A stretch of 64,000 nt of DNA from Arctopsyche grandis. Lineage: Eukaryota; Arthropoda; Insecta; Trichoptera; Hydropsychidae. A program made the position numbers and the translations under genes. Location: positions 13,516,001 to 13,580,000 of the forward strand of contig NC_135358.1 in assembly GCF_051622035.1 (NCBI RefSeq), in the 5' to 3' direction. Within the stretch, counting starts at the first letter, position 1; each line of letters starts with the position of its first letter. A model generated the notes under the pieces. It had not been told where the DNA came from. It did not search any database and saw only the letters and a program-made list of their open reading frames with translations. Of the stretch, positions 46,126 to 58,520 are shown one piece after another.

Positions 46126-48649
46126 ATTAGAGCCCGTAGCCTTGTATGTTTGACTTCCCCCCCCCACTCGTTTTGTCAGATTTTAATTTTTTAAACGCCT
46201 ATAATTTTATCTTTTTCACACTATATGTATTATAAAATTTGCATTATACATACATAGGCTCTCACTATCTCTCATATATATTTTTACTTCAATAATTGGT
46301 TATATAATGTTATTTTTATGGTACATCTCTATGGTACATCTCTATGGTACGCCATACCACACCGGGTGATTTGCGAGTGATTTTAAGTCCCAAGCGTAGT
46401 TGCTTGTGGTCACTTACGTGACCAAGAATCCGCTCACAAATACCTATAAGACTTTTCAATACGTAACGATACAGTTACCTGTTCATAGTTTTTTTTTCCA
46501 CTATGGAGTCTCCGGCAACTGATCGCCGAGTGTGGCACCCTTCAATACAACGCTAAACATTTTAAGTAATAAAAATATCACAATGACCAGGCTCAACACC
46601 GGAAACCGGTCTCGCTGGTCGAGTGGCTTTACGACTTGGGAAACCAGGGAGTAACCTGGTGTGGCATGCTCCATACAACTGCATACATTTGATCTGCTCG
46701 CGCAACAAAGTCACCCGGCTGAGTTCTCTGAAAATCGCTCGGCGTGGCCTGACTCTTAGTATTCAGTGCAGCAAACTGTCTGAACTCGATTTTTAAATAA
46801 ACCTGTTTGCTATCTACGTAGATATGTGGATGGGTCTCAATACAGAATAGGCATCTACACGCTCGGGCGAATGCCTGTCAATACTCGATTCATGTAGTTT
46901 TGGCGCAAATGGTGACGTACCATTAAAACTATTCCTCTATAGAACTTAAATCCATAACTGTCAAAATTAAGTCGGAAGATTGTGTTAACATTAATACAAA
47001 ATTAAAGTCGATAAAACTGGTTTGAATCATCCTTGAAAAATGTCAAGTTAGTGTAACGAAATTTGTATAATATACACAACACTTTTATCTCAATCCCGAA
47101 AAATATTTAATATGTATGTGTTACAACATAAATGTTGTCGATTGCTGTGGTTGTCACTCCAGACTGTTATGTTTCGCAATCAATATCATATTTACTATCA
47201 TTCTCTCGACGACGAGATAATGGCGTTTTAGTTGAATAAAAATTTGCGAAAACCATCGCTTATCGCTGGCTGTTCACCAAATTGGCAAGGTTATCTTAAC
47301 GTCGACCCCTAAGGGGGTCGACACCCCCGTGACCCTTGGAGCGCGACCCCTTTGAGCACCCATCTACCCCAATCTAGACGTCTAGAGGGGTTTGCTCCTG
47401 TTTTTCGTACCTTCGAAAGTGACACTATCATTTTTATATATTATCGTCGGCTCTGGATTCTAGTCACAATTTTGTATCAAATTGTGTGGAAAATGAAACG
47501 TTCTAGTTCATCTATTAGGTTCATGCGGGCATTTTGAAATATTCCTGGTTTTTCTCATTTTTCAACGCAGTTAGAATTGCCAATTTTTTAAGCTTTCATT
47601 TTACGCGATGCGGGCTCGGTTCAATGTTTCATTGATTTTTTGACTGAAAACGAAGAAGATAACAAACAGCTTGTTGTAAAGCAATCGTGACGACACGATT
47701 TGTTCTGCGGGTGATTCCATCGGAATTTAAATACGGGGAAATTTTCTACTTCAAAATTATATTGATCCATCAATCGAGCATGATTTTAGAATGGGAATAC
47801 AAATTCTAATATTAATTTTATTGTGTATGAAGAACGCATAGTCTAGACAGAATCGCTTACCGTGATATAATATACGAATCGGTATGCTTGTTGACGTCCG
47901 ACTTCATGATAAATAAAATGCTTGAACTATTTATATGAGAAATTTGAGTGTTACATTTGGAATTGGGTAATAAATTAACTTTTTCATACATATGTTAACT
48001 TAACATGTCATGTACAAATTTTCGTTACGTAATTTTAAGAATGTACATATGTATGTATGTACATTTATAAATTCGACGCTGAAAATTTTCTATACGGGAA
48101 CGATCGATTATTCTGACTAGACAACGCTATACTTACATACATACATATGACAACCTAGATCAGCGGTTCTTAGTCTTTTCCAGATCACGGATTTTTTAGA
48201 AATATAAACACATTTTTGCTTCTATAATTTTACATAATCTAACGACAAATATACCATTCGGTAAGGTGTTTGAAATTTTATATAAAAATCACGTAAGCTT
48301 GAGATTCACCTTTTTTATCGCCGATAGAATATCTATACATACATACATATATTGAATAGTACACAGTCTATATATTCAGGTTTCCGGAATAATGCACTGA
48401 ATTGCACTTAATAGTGGCACAGTTTCGAGAAATCCTAATTTTCGAAGGTGCTTAAGAATTACGCAAAAGAATTCCACAAAAAAGGGTTAGCATACTCGGA
48501 TTACAGACAAAAAAATACCCCTTGATGCTTTTTTATGGAATTCTATTGCGTTAGTTCTTCTTGAGCATTTTTGAAAGTTTGTATGTCTCGAGAGTGCGGC
48601 TCTCTTGAGGGTATTTATCCGATCACCATAGTATATTCAAACACATATA
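46126..48649. other. Gap between repeats
   Basis: A three-fold atctctatggtac tandem at 46323-46350 and a 22-bp near-palindrome gtcgacccct/gggggtcgac at 47301-47322 are the only structures noted. No gene recognised. Confidence 0.35.
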
Positions 48650-48910
48650 ATGTAGGTATACAGATTTTAATTACAATCTGCAAGAAAATATAGGCTTGCA
48701 ACAATCAACAAATTCGGAATAGCTGAATTTGCGAGATTGGATCCGTCACAACAAATAGGTTAGATAAATTGGAAAATTTTAACCGGAGACGGTCGATCTA
48801 GACTTAACAACCATCCAGATCTTTCCAGTATAAGAGATATAAAAATGACGTCTTAATGGGAAACGTAAAGGAGGTTTGTAATAAATAGACGTACTCGTAG
48901 TCATCGAGAA
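48650..48910 (-). repeat. Second copy of the 16366 repeat
   Basis: caatcaacaaattcgg, ccgtcacaac, ttagataaattgg and ggagacgg words in the same order as 16440-16570, then aaaggaggtttgtaataaat and agacgtactc. Confidence 0.6.
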
Positions 48911-49929
48911 TGTCGAATGGATTTTTCTTTATACTAGCTTCACCAGTGAGGCTCACTGACACGTGTGGTAACCTTTATGTTACAACATTCTAATATTTTA
49001 GATGCTAGAAAGAAAGCAATCTCAAACAAAAAATAGATAAAACAAAAAGCAATAGCCTTCAGGCGCGTTGAAACTAAAGTCTTCAATCGTCAATTGAATT
49101 TTCATAAACACGTGGAGGATTTATGCTGTTATTCAAAAATAATGAAACATATGTTACATAATACGTAAAATTCACGCATGGACGACCCTCTACCCGTTGC
49201 ATGTTGATTGCTATTATTTATGATTATAAAAAAGGTGTGAATGAACGTCATACAAAAGCAATACGCGTCAGATTGACCGCATTATATTTTCTCATCGGTG
49301 GAAAATTTTCACTTACCATCTCGTATAGTGTGGTGGTTTTTTAAGTACGCGGTCTCGTTTTCGTAGCAACAGGTGTCCCACACGCCCCAATCGGCTCGGT
49401 ATCGTGCGACTATCGCCAACTAATGAAACGTCTCACTATAACATACCTATAATAAACAGTTCTAGCGGTAGAATCGGCTCCGATACGTCGCGATTCTGTA
49501 ATGGAGTCTGTTCTGATTGATCAGAATTTCTTTGCTGCGTAGTTGGGTGCGGCGTAGCTCTCATCCAGGCCCGTTGCCCAGGGCCGTCGTAGCAGGGCGC
49601 ATGCGCCAGACTGCATTTCAGTGCACTCGCAGGCCACCGAGACGGTGCATTGCGGCGCATCTGTCGTGCTTTCCACATTGCGTTACCTCTCCTCTCGTTG
49701 ACGATTCCAGCGTTTTCCATCTCAATCTACGCAGTGCCGTAATTAAAGTACCCGTAGCTAATTTTCACTTTGATTCTGTTTTTGTAAAAAGCTCTTCAAT
49801 TCTGCACGTAGACGCAATTATGTAACCGTACGCTTGCAAAATAACAGTATCACGACTTGGCCGTTCACACGTTTTCTCAATATCCATAATATAAACACAA
49901 TCGAGCGTGTGATCTAATTCAATTCTGCA

Positions 49930-50287
49930 TATCCGAGGAATATCACAGTAGATGGACGCGCACGTGTCACACTCGCTGCATTTTCAAACTGACGAACATG
50001 TGGTTGTGACGTGTCTGTTTTATTATACATATACTATTTCCCGTTTGGTGTAGATAAGATTTGGAGAGTGTGGAGGCGCAGAAGCGTGGGCAGCGATAAG
50101 GTCCTGGTCTCTCTGTTCCTGAGGGCAGGCATGTCAGTGCGCGGTCGGTGATCGTGGTCAATCTTCGTGCGGTGATCGGTCCAGTCGGACGTCTAGTGTC
50201 AGTGGCTGTTCAGTGCAGTGGTGGTTCAGTGTTCAGTGCTGGTCTGTGGTGATGTTGGTGGATTGAAGAAGGCCGCTGGTGAGCGGC
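49930..50287 (+). promoter_or_regulatory. Candidate 5' UTR / proximal promoter of the FNDC3-like gene
   Basis: This stretch is less AT-rich than its surroundings and leads directly to the start codon. It has a palindromic E-box CACGTG at 49961-49966, a TGACGTG half-CRE near 50007, and a cluster of TCAGT initiator-like words between 50134 and 50235 (the gttcagtg word is repeated three times at 50208-50240). It could be a first exon with a local promoter. It could instead be the second exon of a longer transcript: AG acceptors following pyrimidine-rich sequence lie at 50127-50128 and 50136-50137. The two cases cannot be told apart without transcript data. Confidence 0.35.
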
Positions 50288-50459
50288 ATGGTCCGTGTGG
50301 ACATGGTGGCGGGTCAGCCTGCCGCCCCTGCCCCAGCACCTGCTACCCACGACATGTACTGCTCGCCGTACGGTGACTACTACGCCGACCAATACTACAT
50401 GTCTCCACAGGAGATGTCTCCTCAGCATCCGCAGATGTGTACCCTGCATGGAGACTACG
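50288..50459 (+). CDS. FNDC3: FNDC3-like gene, first recognised coding exon (57 codons plus 1 base)
   Basis: The reading frame opens with ATG at 50288 (context gcggcATGG). An in-frame TGA at 50264 lies just upstream, so this is the first usable ATG; a second Met is five codons on. The peptide starts MVRVDMVAGQPAAPAPAPAT, then becomes rich in Tyr, Ser, Pro and Gln and ends PQMCTLHGDY. It has no signal peptide or membrane segment. The exon ends in phase 1 at TACG, followed by gtattg. The missing codon bases are supplied exactly by the exon at 63535, giving DYG-PVTVP. Known of the family: FNDC3 proteins are membrane-anchored at the ER/Golgi face, with a low-complexity Pro/Tyr/His-rich N-terminus before a row of FN3 domains. 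Assignment rests mainly on the next exon. An undetected small exon between the two cannot be excluded. Confidence 0.72.
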
Positions 50460-50701
50460 GTATTGCTTCATATTTAAGTTTCTACTTACTAACATGTCTA
50501 TGCCGTTTTGCCAATAATAGCACACTGAGAACTCTTTAACATGTATGTACATACATATACTGTAGGGTGGAGCGGCAACAATTACACAAGTATGTAGTTC
50601 CTCAGAAACTAACACTTTGAAAAGTAAGTATTCACTACATAGATACTAAATCATATATTGAAAATCATGTTATTCGGGTGAGTTCAACACTTCGACGAAC
50701 A

Positions 50702-51506
50702 TTAGGGCGAAAACACACAGCACGGAACGTGGGACAGTGGCATAGCTAGAAGTTTTGGCCCCCCCCTACCATTTATTTTTTAAATATGAAATAAAATAGT
50801 TTTAACTACATATTTGCACATAATAAATATTCACACAATACAAAGAGTACATGAGAAAATAAATTATAAGCTTACCGATTTTAAGTTTTTTGAGTTCTAT
50901 TTTTGATAGTTGTTTATGTTCAATGGTCAGTAATGGGAGATTATTTAGTCTTGATTGTCCGATAGAGTTTTTTTTTGTAGTCTTTAATCATTTTTTACTT
51001 ACTGAAAGACCTTTCAACGCTCGCCACTGTTATTGGTAAAGTGAAATATAGCATAAACACAACATAAACTTATGAAAATTCACTTTCTAAGCAACTGTTC
51101 AAAAAAATTAAATTGTTTATGTTCTGTTTTAACTTTCAATATTTTAGATTAATAATATTTATTTTCTCATATTGAGTGTTTGAGAATTTGGGCCTCTTGT
51201 CAAGCTGGGCCCTCATGTTTTGCATGACACTGCTATTAAGTAGCTACGCCACTAAACGTGGAAAGTGGAACGTCGACAAGTTCTCCTACATTTCTTCAAA
51301 TATGGGATACGCCGTTATCGATCACTATCAAGCAAGGATATAAGGATATAGTTTTACTGAAAACGCTCCAGGGGTCATTTTGGAACGGGGCGTACGGGGC
51401 GGGGCGTTCCATGAACATGTGCAAAGCACGGCCCATTTTTTTCGCACGCTTAAAACTATCTGAAAAAACAATGTGCCACGTTCATCGCTGTGTATTTTCG
51501 CCCTTA
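50702..51506. mobile_element. MITE-2 copy interrupted by a hAT element
   Basis: The left end ttagggcgaaaacacacagc and the inverted right end taagggcgaaaatacacagc (then gat/gaacgtgg) form TIRs of about 35 bp. The core ctacatttcttcaaatatgg and ctatcaagcaagg follows. The hAT at 50735-51254 splits the left arm. Confidence 0.75.
50735..51254. mobile_element. hAT-like element nested in MITE-2
   Basis: CAGTGGCATAGCTAGAAGTT at the left and gtagctacgccacta at the right are imperfect TIRs of the 6060 family. The flanks aacgtggga and aacgtgga are an 8-bp target duplication with a one-base indel. Its interior is AT-rich without a transposase. Confidence 0.72.
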
Positions 51507-52261
51507 TCCTCAACATAATCCATGAAATTCGTTGAATTTCCGAGTGCATCGGAAACGGGAAATTACGTGTTGTAGAAACTTGCTTGGAATTTGTACCTCA
51601 TACTGTTCCAATTCAAACCAAACCATTCTATAGTTTCAGATCTTCCGTTCGGAAATTCCAAAATAAGCTCAAAGATTATGCTGAAGAAAATGATTGACGT
51701 CTGGTGGAGCTCACATGAGTGACGTTATTTTCAAAATACGTTTGTCTTTGTGGCATTCTAACATTGTTTGCTTTAATTTAGTAGTTAAGTGTTTATATTA
51801 AAGTTACTAATCATCAAATTTTTTCCGCTCCACCTTAATATGTATCCGTAGAATTCGCAGATGTGTACCCTGCATGGGAGATTATGTACATTAGATTACG
51901 ATACTACTACCATTCTCAGATATTTTGTATTAACAACTACCTGCATTTATATAATAATGTATGATGTTCTTATATAATATGAAACTAATACCTTGTCGAA
52001 TTTTAATTTTTGTATGGTTCAATACTTGGAATATCTTAAGTGAGACTCGGTTTTCCAACTTTTTCGGTGTATTTCGTCATCGAGTTTGTATATATGTACA
52101 TATGTATGTATGTTACAGTGAGAGTGTATACCACGAATCAGTATACACTGGCTAGTAAGTGTATGCATCATCAAAATCTCCCAGAAGAATTGATTTTTAA
52201 ACGTTTTTTTTTTTTAAATATTTTTGATTTTTAAATACTTTTTATTATTACGAAATTATAT

Positions 52262-52400
52262 TCACAATACATCTTAATAATATCTATTTTAATAGCTACT
52301 GGTCTACCGGTCATTTTCTATTTTACAATTTTAAATTAATTTTGTTAGTAATTATAGTATTATATTATTCTAATGTTAATGTACAGCATAATAGGAGAAG
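52262..52400. repeat. Dispersed AT-rich repeat, copy 2
   Basis: ctattttaatagctactgg, cattttctattttac, ttgttagtaatta, attatattattctaatgtta match the order at 8600-8760. Confidence 0.5.
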
Positions 52401-52524
52401 GAGCTCAAAAACCTATTTAAAATTATTTTAAAAGTTTGTTAATAGCTTAAAAATCCATGAATGATCATACATATGTCTCGCAAATTAAAGATATTACATA
52501 CGCGTATACAAAAAAAAAATTCTG

Positions 52525-52613
52525 CAAACAATATACAAACTCCTATTTAAGCTGACGAAAAGTTAAGAAAACGAGTCTCGAGATACTGTAAGTTGGTAGA
52601 ACGGAGCGCACCG
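52525..52613. repeat. Terminal fragment of the 36512 inverted-repeat element
   Basis: aatatacaaactcctattta, aaaacgagtctcgagatact, gtaagttggtagaacggagc, gcaccg; the inverse matches the left arm at 36512-36600 over about 85 bp. Confidence 0.8.
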
Positions 52614-53794
52614 CTTTGTAAAACATAGTTAGGTAGGTAAAAAAGGTCCACTCTTAAATCCTGATACCAATAAGGGTGACAACTAAACAACTAAACTACA
52701 CATGATTATATTTGTAAATGCGAACCCATCGTGGAAACTACGGAACTGCTTTAAATCGCAAAAATCTCGGTTACTATAATACTAACAACTACGCTATGTT
52801 CACACATATATACACGATTCCCGTATAATACTCTCATGTGCTTCTAATACCTAGTCGAATTTAATTTCTAAACTTCGAGTACGTTTCCGTATTGTTCGCA
52901 TATGTGTATCCTGCATAGAAACTACGAAACTACTTCAACTCAAGCTAGTACGTACATACCTAGTACTTACTAACAACTCTAACACATCCCATATGCAATT
53001 TCGCTTGATACAATTTATTCGAGTTTAATGCATACATTATATTTATGATAAAGTTACAATTACTAGTACTAACTTACTCGCAATTGTAGCGAAATATCAT
53101 GCCATACATGTAACTAAGGTTGAGGTAATACAAATCTACAATTTTCTTATGTATAAATCTGGCCACGTCAGTAGCCAGATTTTGTATTCTGTTTGGTGAA
53201 TATACAATTAAAAACGGAACAATATATGTTATAGACTTAACTAACAATTACACTAGTAATACCCCTTTTCTATGTAACTATGTATGTACCTACATACATA
53301 CAGTATTCATATGTATGTAGATATTTTATTATTGATATGTACTAACTTACTAATATTTACTGCAGCGAATTATGTACTTACTTCGTTTTACCAAATATAT
53401 TCATCTATGTATTCATGTAAATATGTATTTATGATTTTTTATGACCACCAAATTTCATTAATGACCATTTACTACAAAACTCCCTAACTACTTTTCCATT
53501 TCTATATCTAAAGCTGAAAACCATTTATAGCCGAAGCAGACTTAACCTATCTGTACCATTTACAGATGCGCATCTTCCATAAACACTACGATGCTATAAT
53601 ACCCGTAAAATAAATAAATGTAACTGTAACGTTTATTTACTAACACCAATTGCGGCGAACTCTCCGACTTCGTTTAATATTACAGCCACTAAATTCGTGC
53701 GTCAGTGTGTGAAAATCCTCAAGTATTCACTATGGTATGCACTCAGCCAGACACTAAGTGGAATAGCACTAACTTGTAAAACTCAACCCACTCA

Positions 53795-53850
53795 AATACA
53801 TATGGACATCCATACATACGTATGTATGTATGTCCATACATATGTCCCAT
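53795..53850. repeat. Palindromic ATGTATGT tract
   Basis: atacatatggacatccatac and gtatgtccatacatatgtcc are inverted copies around a cgtatgtatg centre. Confidence 0.8.
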
Positions 53851-54112
53851 AGACATAATTTTATTTAGTGCTAACATAATTTATCGCTGCTCTATTAAAC
53901 AACTGACTGCGTGTAGACCTGGACTAGATAGCTACAATAACTAGCGAAAGCATTGAAATCAGTACCACATCCACGTTTTTGTTGATTTTGTCGATTTTAT
54001 GTCCATATAATCAAAATTCGAAAAGACGTACGCAAAATTTAACAGATATTTACTGCCCGAATTTCCCGCTTGCTTTAACGCTATAAACAGTCAATTTTCT
54101 TTTTATATATTA

Positions 54113-54353
54113 CTAGTGTTCTTATCCGGCTTCGCTCAGATCATTTTATTAAATTTATTTGAATAGTTTTATTATATTTAAATTTATTTGAATAGTTTTA
54201 TTTTATTTAAATTTATTTGAATAGTTTTATTTTATTTAAATTTATTTGAATATTCATTTTTTTATTATTAAATTGAACGTCACGGATTCTACGAACCAAA
54301 CAAACAAACATACATACATACAAAGTCTCTTTCGAAATTACATATGTATTAGA
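54113..54353 (-). mobile_element. Non-autonomous Helitron, minus strand
   Basis: On the minus strand it begins near acatatgtaatttcgaaaga, runs through gactttgtatgtatgtatgt and a gaatccgtgacg word, and ends ctgagcgaagccggataaga then acactag followed by T. The interior has three to four tandem tttatttgaatagttttatt units. Same family as 20983. Confidence 0.78.
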
Positions 54354-54922
54354 AGATCATATATATAGAATTTTCTTAATATGATTAATATCAAGAGTAT
54401 TATAACTTGCCATTTATTGATATTCTTCATTATTTAGATTTAATTTTATTTGTGTCTCACAGCATTCGATGAATTTTACTTTGAAATTGAAGATATTGGA
54501 GGGTGGACCTGTAGAGAAGTTTTCTAGTTCGATGTGAAAGATGTAGCAGTAGTGTTAGAGTTAGTTTATTACAAAGTCTCTACAAAATCTTGAAAATTAC
54601 AAGAGCGGAGACTAATTAATCTTTACTAACTTTAACTCACGGAATTCGAATATGACAATGATTTTAGTTAGTTTACTCTCTTTAGTCTTTATCACACGAG
54701 CGTTCAAACAAATCTGCAATTTTTTCAGTTTTAAATTTAAAAAAGGCTTTTGCAGTATTGAACTCAAAATCTAGTATTGCTATGGCAAGAGTGAGTATTG
54801 GAATCAATAAGCAGGTGAGCAGGGCGTGCTTAGATCTCATAATATAATTTAAAATCTTTTATCGCTGGAATCAGTACGTTTATATATAAATAAAAAGAAT
54901 ATTGAGATAAAAAACTAGCCCT

Positions 54923-54968
54923 TGTAGTATAAAAGTGGCCCAATAACGTAGTATAAAAGTGGCCCAAT
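54923..54968. repeat. Two-copy 21-bp tandem
   Basis: gtagtataaaagtggcccaa plus t occurs twice, separated by a few bases. Confidence 0.9.
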
Positions 54969-55259
54969 TAATGCACGATACAAAAATGTTTATATATGTA
55001 TATTTTTGACCATTACAATTCACTAGATAATTAATTATAAGTATTTTAAAGCAATACAAATACTCACTTTTGATACAGAAATTCTAGATTAGTTTAACCA
55101 CTTCATCGACATAAGCGCACCGGTGCGCGCGCCTTCTTATTTAAGGCTATGAGTTGAAATTAATTTTGGTTTCTTCACAGTGACATCTAAAAATATCCTG
55201 TGATACTAATGAAATTGAAAAAAGTCAATATTTTCGTTTGTTTGTGATATTTTATTATT

Positions 55260-55722
55260 AATTTTTTTTTTTTTTTTTTTTTTCATACCAGGAAGGCATT
55301 ACAGGTAAACCCCAATGCGCCTTCCTGGCCAAATTACAAACAATACAGCATTTTTTTATTATATAAGTCGCTAAATTACGAGACACTGACTTAAACGCGA
55401 CAATTAACGAGACATCTATGAATTGTACATACATTTTTTATTGTAATATTTACATTAATCATACTCTAATAGTGGTGACATAGTGGGTAGGAAGGATTTT
55501 TAGCCAATTTTTAATCGGGAATCGTTTCAACAATGAAATCAGAGAAAATTGGCAAACTCTGATAGGAAACGATCAACCAGGAGTCACAAATCCTGGTCTG
55601 ACCAGCAGCATTACAGATATACTCAGAAAAATTCTTTTCAATCGAGGTCAGCTCAAGGGATCGAACTCGGCGCCTCTCAGTGTTAAGCAGAAGCTTAACG
55701 ACCGAGCCACGCTGCTGGCTAT
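55260..55722 (-). mobile_element. tRNA-derived SINE, near full length with poly(A) tail
   Basis: On the minus strand: tRNA-like head ccagcagcgtggctcggtcg (A box) and gccgagttcgatcccttgag (B box), body with atttctctgatttcattgtt, and a 3' end ggaaggcgcattggggttta then gccttcctggtatg. This is followed by an A24 tail (T-run at 55260-55283). The ggaaggc/gccttcc pair gives a 3' stem-loop. Confidence 0.88.
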
Positions 55723-55904
55723 ATTCAAGAGGTAGTGACAAGGGCTGGCACTTAACACATATAATAAAATAATCGAATCTGTTTCTACAAACGCGTGGCG
55801 ATTAAGTGATTAAGACAACAAAAGCCAAAAGTCTGCGAAAATTGCGTATTTTTTGAACGCTCATATCTCATATACGAGAATAAAACCAGAAAAAAATCAA
55901 TTAA

Positions 55905-56092
55905 ATTAATGTGCGCGCGCAGAATACGGGAGGAAAAGCCTGTTCCACTTGTTCCTGTTGTATCCTGCTCGCGCAAATTAAGTGAGTATGTATCCTTTAC
56001 CATGCACCATTTTTTTTGATCTTTCGATTTTCGATCTTTGCCTTCCGATATTTGCGTTTTCCGGCATTTCACATTCCGGCTCGTCACGGAGA
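55905..56092. mobile_element. Single arm of the 58521 foldback family
   Basis: gcgcgcagaatacgggagga, aaagcctgttcc, ctgctcgcgcaaattaagtg, ttcgatctttgccttccgat and cgtcacggagaccg match the right arm of 58521-58859. The opposite arm is absent. Confidence 0.75.
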
Positions 56093-57364
56093 CCGCATTT
56101 ACATATGTAATTTTTATAAACCTATTTCAATCTGTCCAATACAGAATTGCTCTACCAGCTACATTATTCAAACTTTTATTTTCCTAGAATCTATCTACAT
56201 ATGTAGATGCACTGTGCGCAGTTTGTACCATCGGAACTGTCAAATACATATGTACAGCTGTAGCGGAACAGTGACGTCACTAGCGCATGCATCTAACATT
56301 ATTATGAATTCATAACTTTTACGAATTGCACGTACATAGTGCTACTTTGGTACTAATATCAGACCGTCGGATTTGATTCAAATATGGTAGAACCTTCTCG
56401 ACTGTTCTTTTCATATTATATTCTGTATAAGCCCCTTACGCTATTTTCTGAATTTTTTATCGGTTTAATAAAAGGAAAAAGTATTTGCATCGCATCGATT
56501 GTATGTAAAATCAATAGTTAAAAACTATATTTGGCATATGTCGGCAAATGAGTAAACGAGTGATTCATTTTCCCGTCAGAACGTTTATCAATATTTGGCT
56601 GGGTTTTTTCCTGTATTGATTGCGGTGTATTTTAAATATTGTTCATAATTTTGATTATGTTAACTTTGTTTATTTTTTTTAATCAAATTTGTGGTTTAGA
56701 TTAAGGATCCATTAATGCATGTTTATTTTTCGCCGAGCGTTTCAAAAACATATAAAATGTATCTTCACGTTTCAAAAACGTATGCGTCATTTATCAGTTT
56801 CAAAACTGATATGCACCTGTAAATTGAAACCGCTGGAATGTTAATTGCTTAGTTTGCCGATATTTTAATGACGAATTTAAATATCTATGTGATTCGATTG
56901 TGCTGTTTTGTTTATACCATATGAATTTTCTGTCGACACTATTAATTATAAATAACATGTGAATTATTTACAATATATCTAGAACTTTCGACCAAATGAG
57001 TCTAACTGCTGTTATGAATTGCTTCTAATGATTGACGATTCTTATTTTCTGTTGACTATTTACCAGCTTCTTTGCCGTTTATTAAGTAATTGACGCCTTC
57101 CTTTCGGTCTTTACTATAATAGACAACAAACACTACTACGAGCCCTACTTTTTCGATTGGAGAGTTAATCTTGGATGAATATGCATGCATTTTTAATATT
57201 TCAATAATATAAATACATACATATGTGCAGTAAAATCTCGATTTAACCGAGCTATTTCTGTCTGATTGAACCAACTAATCATTTCCTCAATTTCTCGGTT
57301 AGAATTTTGAATAAAGCCTCGTGAAAACTGATTTAGGGGGCCAAATTACCTTTGTGTCCTGCTC
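56093..57364. other. Intronic AT-rich gap
   Basis: Within the FNDC3 intron; no exon with coding character or repeat end recognised. Confidence 0.4.
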
Positions 57365-57620
57365 GTACTCACGCGAAAACACACTGAGTGGTAAGCGACG
57401 TCACGTGTCCTTCGCTTCCCGCTGTGACCTTAAGCAGTGGGTGTTCCCCAAATCGAATCCGGGTGTAGTTGCACGTGCAGAATGCATATGTTTGGGAGGT
57501 CGCACCTGTATGCATATCCATATGCATATATGTTTCTACATTTCTCCAAATATGGGATTAACCGTTATTGATCACTGTCAAGCAAGGATAAAATATCACC
57601 GAAAACACTCCAGGGGGTTA
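57365..57620. repeat. MITE-2 fragment
   Basis: acgcgaaaacacactgag near 57371 resembles a terminus; 57538-57616 carries the core ctacatttctccaaatatgg, atcactgtcaagcaaggata and aaaacactccaggggg. No right terminus. Confidence 0.6.
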
Positions 57621-58260
57621 TATAGACTTTGTATTGCAAATAAATCATCTCCCAAATCACCTCTTTGCCGAGCAAAGCTTGGCTATTGTACTACTATTGT
57701 TGCCCATTGTAATCAAATCAAATTAAAAACATTAATAAAATTTTCAGCTGCTAAAAGAATATTCATTTTAATTCCTTTCCTTCATATACATATATGTACG
57801 TACGTATTTCATAATCAATGACGGTATTAGTTCGTTTGAATACACCTTTTACTTTTTATTTTTTTCGTTGATGTATTATATTTTTGCTACATTTTCCTCA
57901 TATTATCGTTCCCGAGAATTGAAACTGGAGATAACCTCGCGATCACGACAACACTTGATTACTCGAATCGTAGATATACAGCTAACTTGTCCAACATTGT
58001 TAGCAAGTTCCAGAACGGCTTTTCTTCGATTATTCTGAAATATATTTCGCGTTGAAGCACCGCGTCCGGTTCAGCCTTGGGCTCGGAATGTTAACACGTT
58101 AAAAGGTATTAAATGCCACCTGAAATGCGATCGTTACGGATGTGCTCATAGACGCTCTTGACGACGAGTTTGCTTTTCTCAAGCGGTCGCTTCTCGGAAT
58201 TGTTTACGGCAAATGTCTATCAGTGGGCACGGTTTTCCCCGCTAACCCAGGAGTCATAAC

Positions 58261-58394
58261 TAAAGCCCGGACCCTGAGGGGGCTGTCTATTGTTCAAATG
58301 TTGTAAATGCATTGTTAAAGGTTTGCCGAACCTTTTTTACAAAGGATTACAACAATTGAACAATAAACGGCACGCTTCCGGTCCTACCTCTAGC
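58261..58394. mobile_element. Small hAT-type MITE, relative of 40353
   Basis: taaagcccggacc at the left and ggtcctacctctag at the right are imperfect TIRs. Arms tattgttcaaatgttgtaa and ttacaacaattgaacaataa pair. The flanks share cataac on both sides. Confidence 0.65.
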
Positions 58395-58520
58395 CATAAC
58401 ATCTGCGAGATCGGTTGTCATGAGAGCGATTATCAACTTGTAAAATGTAAAAATATATTTTGAGAAATACGTATTGTGTAGTGTTTTAGATCATACAGAT
58501 AGATACACCGGGTCTACCTC

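Larger units (their letters stand above)
51840..53700 (+). repeat. Scattered degenerate copies of the exon-1 3' end and adjoining intron
   Basis: The exon end cgcagatgtgtaccctgcat plus gg (50430-50451) recurs exactly at 51856-51877. It recurs with changes at about 52722 (cgtggaaactacggaactgc), 52896 (cgcatatgtgtatcctgcat) and 53573 (cagatgcgcatcttccat). Each copy is followed, after 40-60 bases, by a tactaacaact-like word also seen after exon 1, and several then carry a tagtcgaatttaat-like word. None keeps the GT donor in register, so they look like pseudo-exons rather than usable exons. Confidence 0.6.

Noticed and set aside
51840..51960. Functional alternative exon at the best exon-1 copy
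   Set aside because: An extra G shifts the frame after CTLHG and there is no donor at the expected place; treated as a pseudo-exon.
57321..57821. Plus-strand open frame of 166 codons
   Set aside because: It covers a MITE-2 fragment and microsatellite DNA inside the FNDC3 intron.
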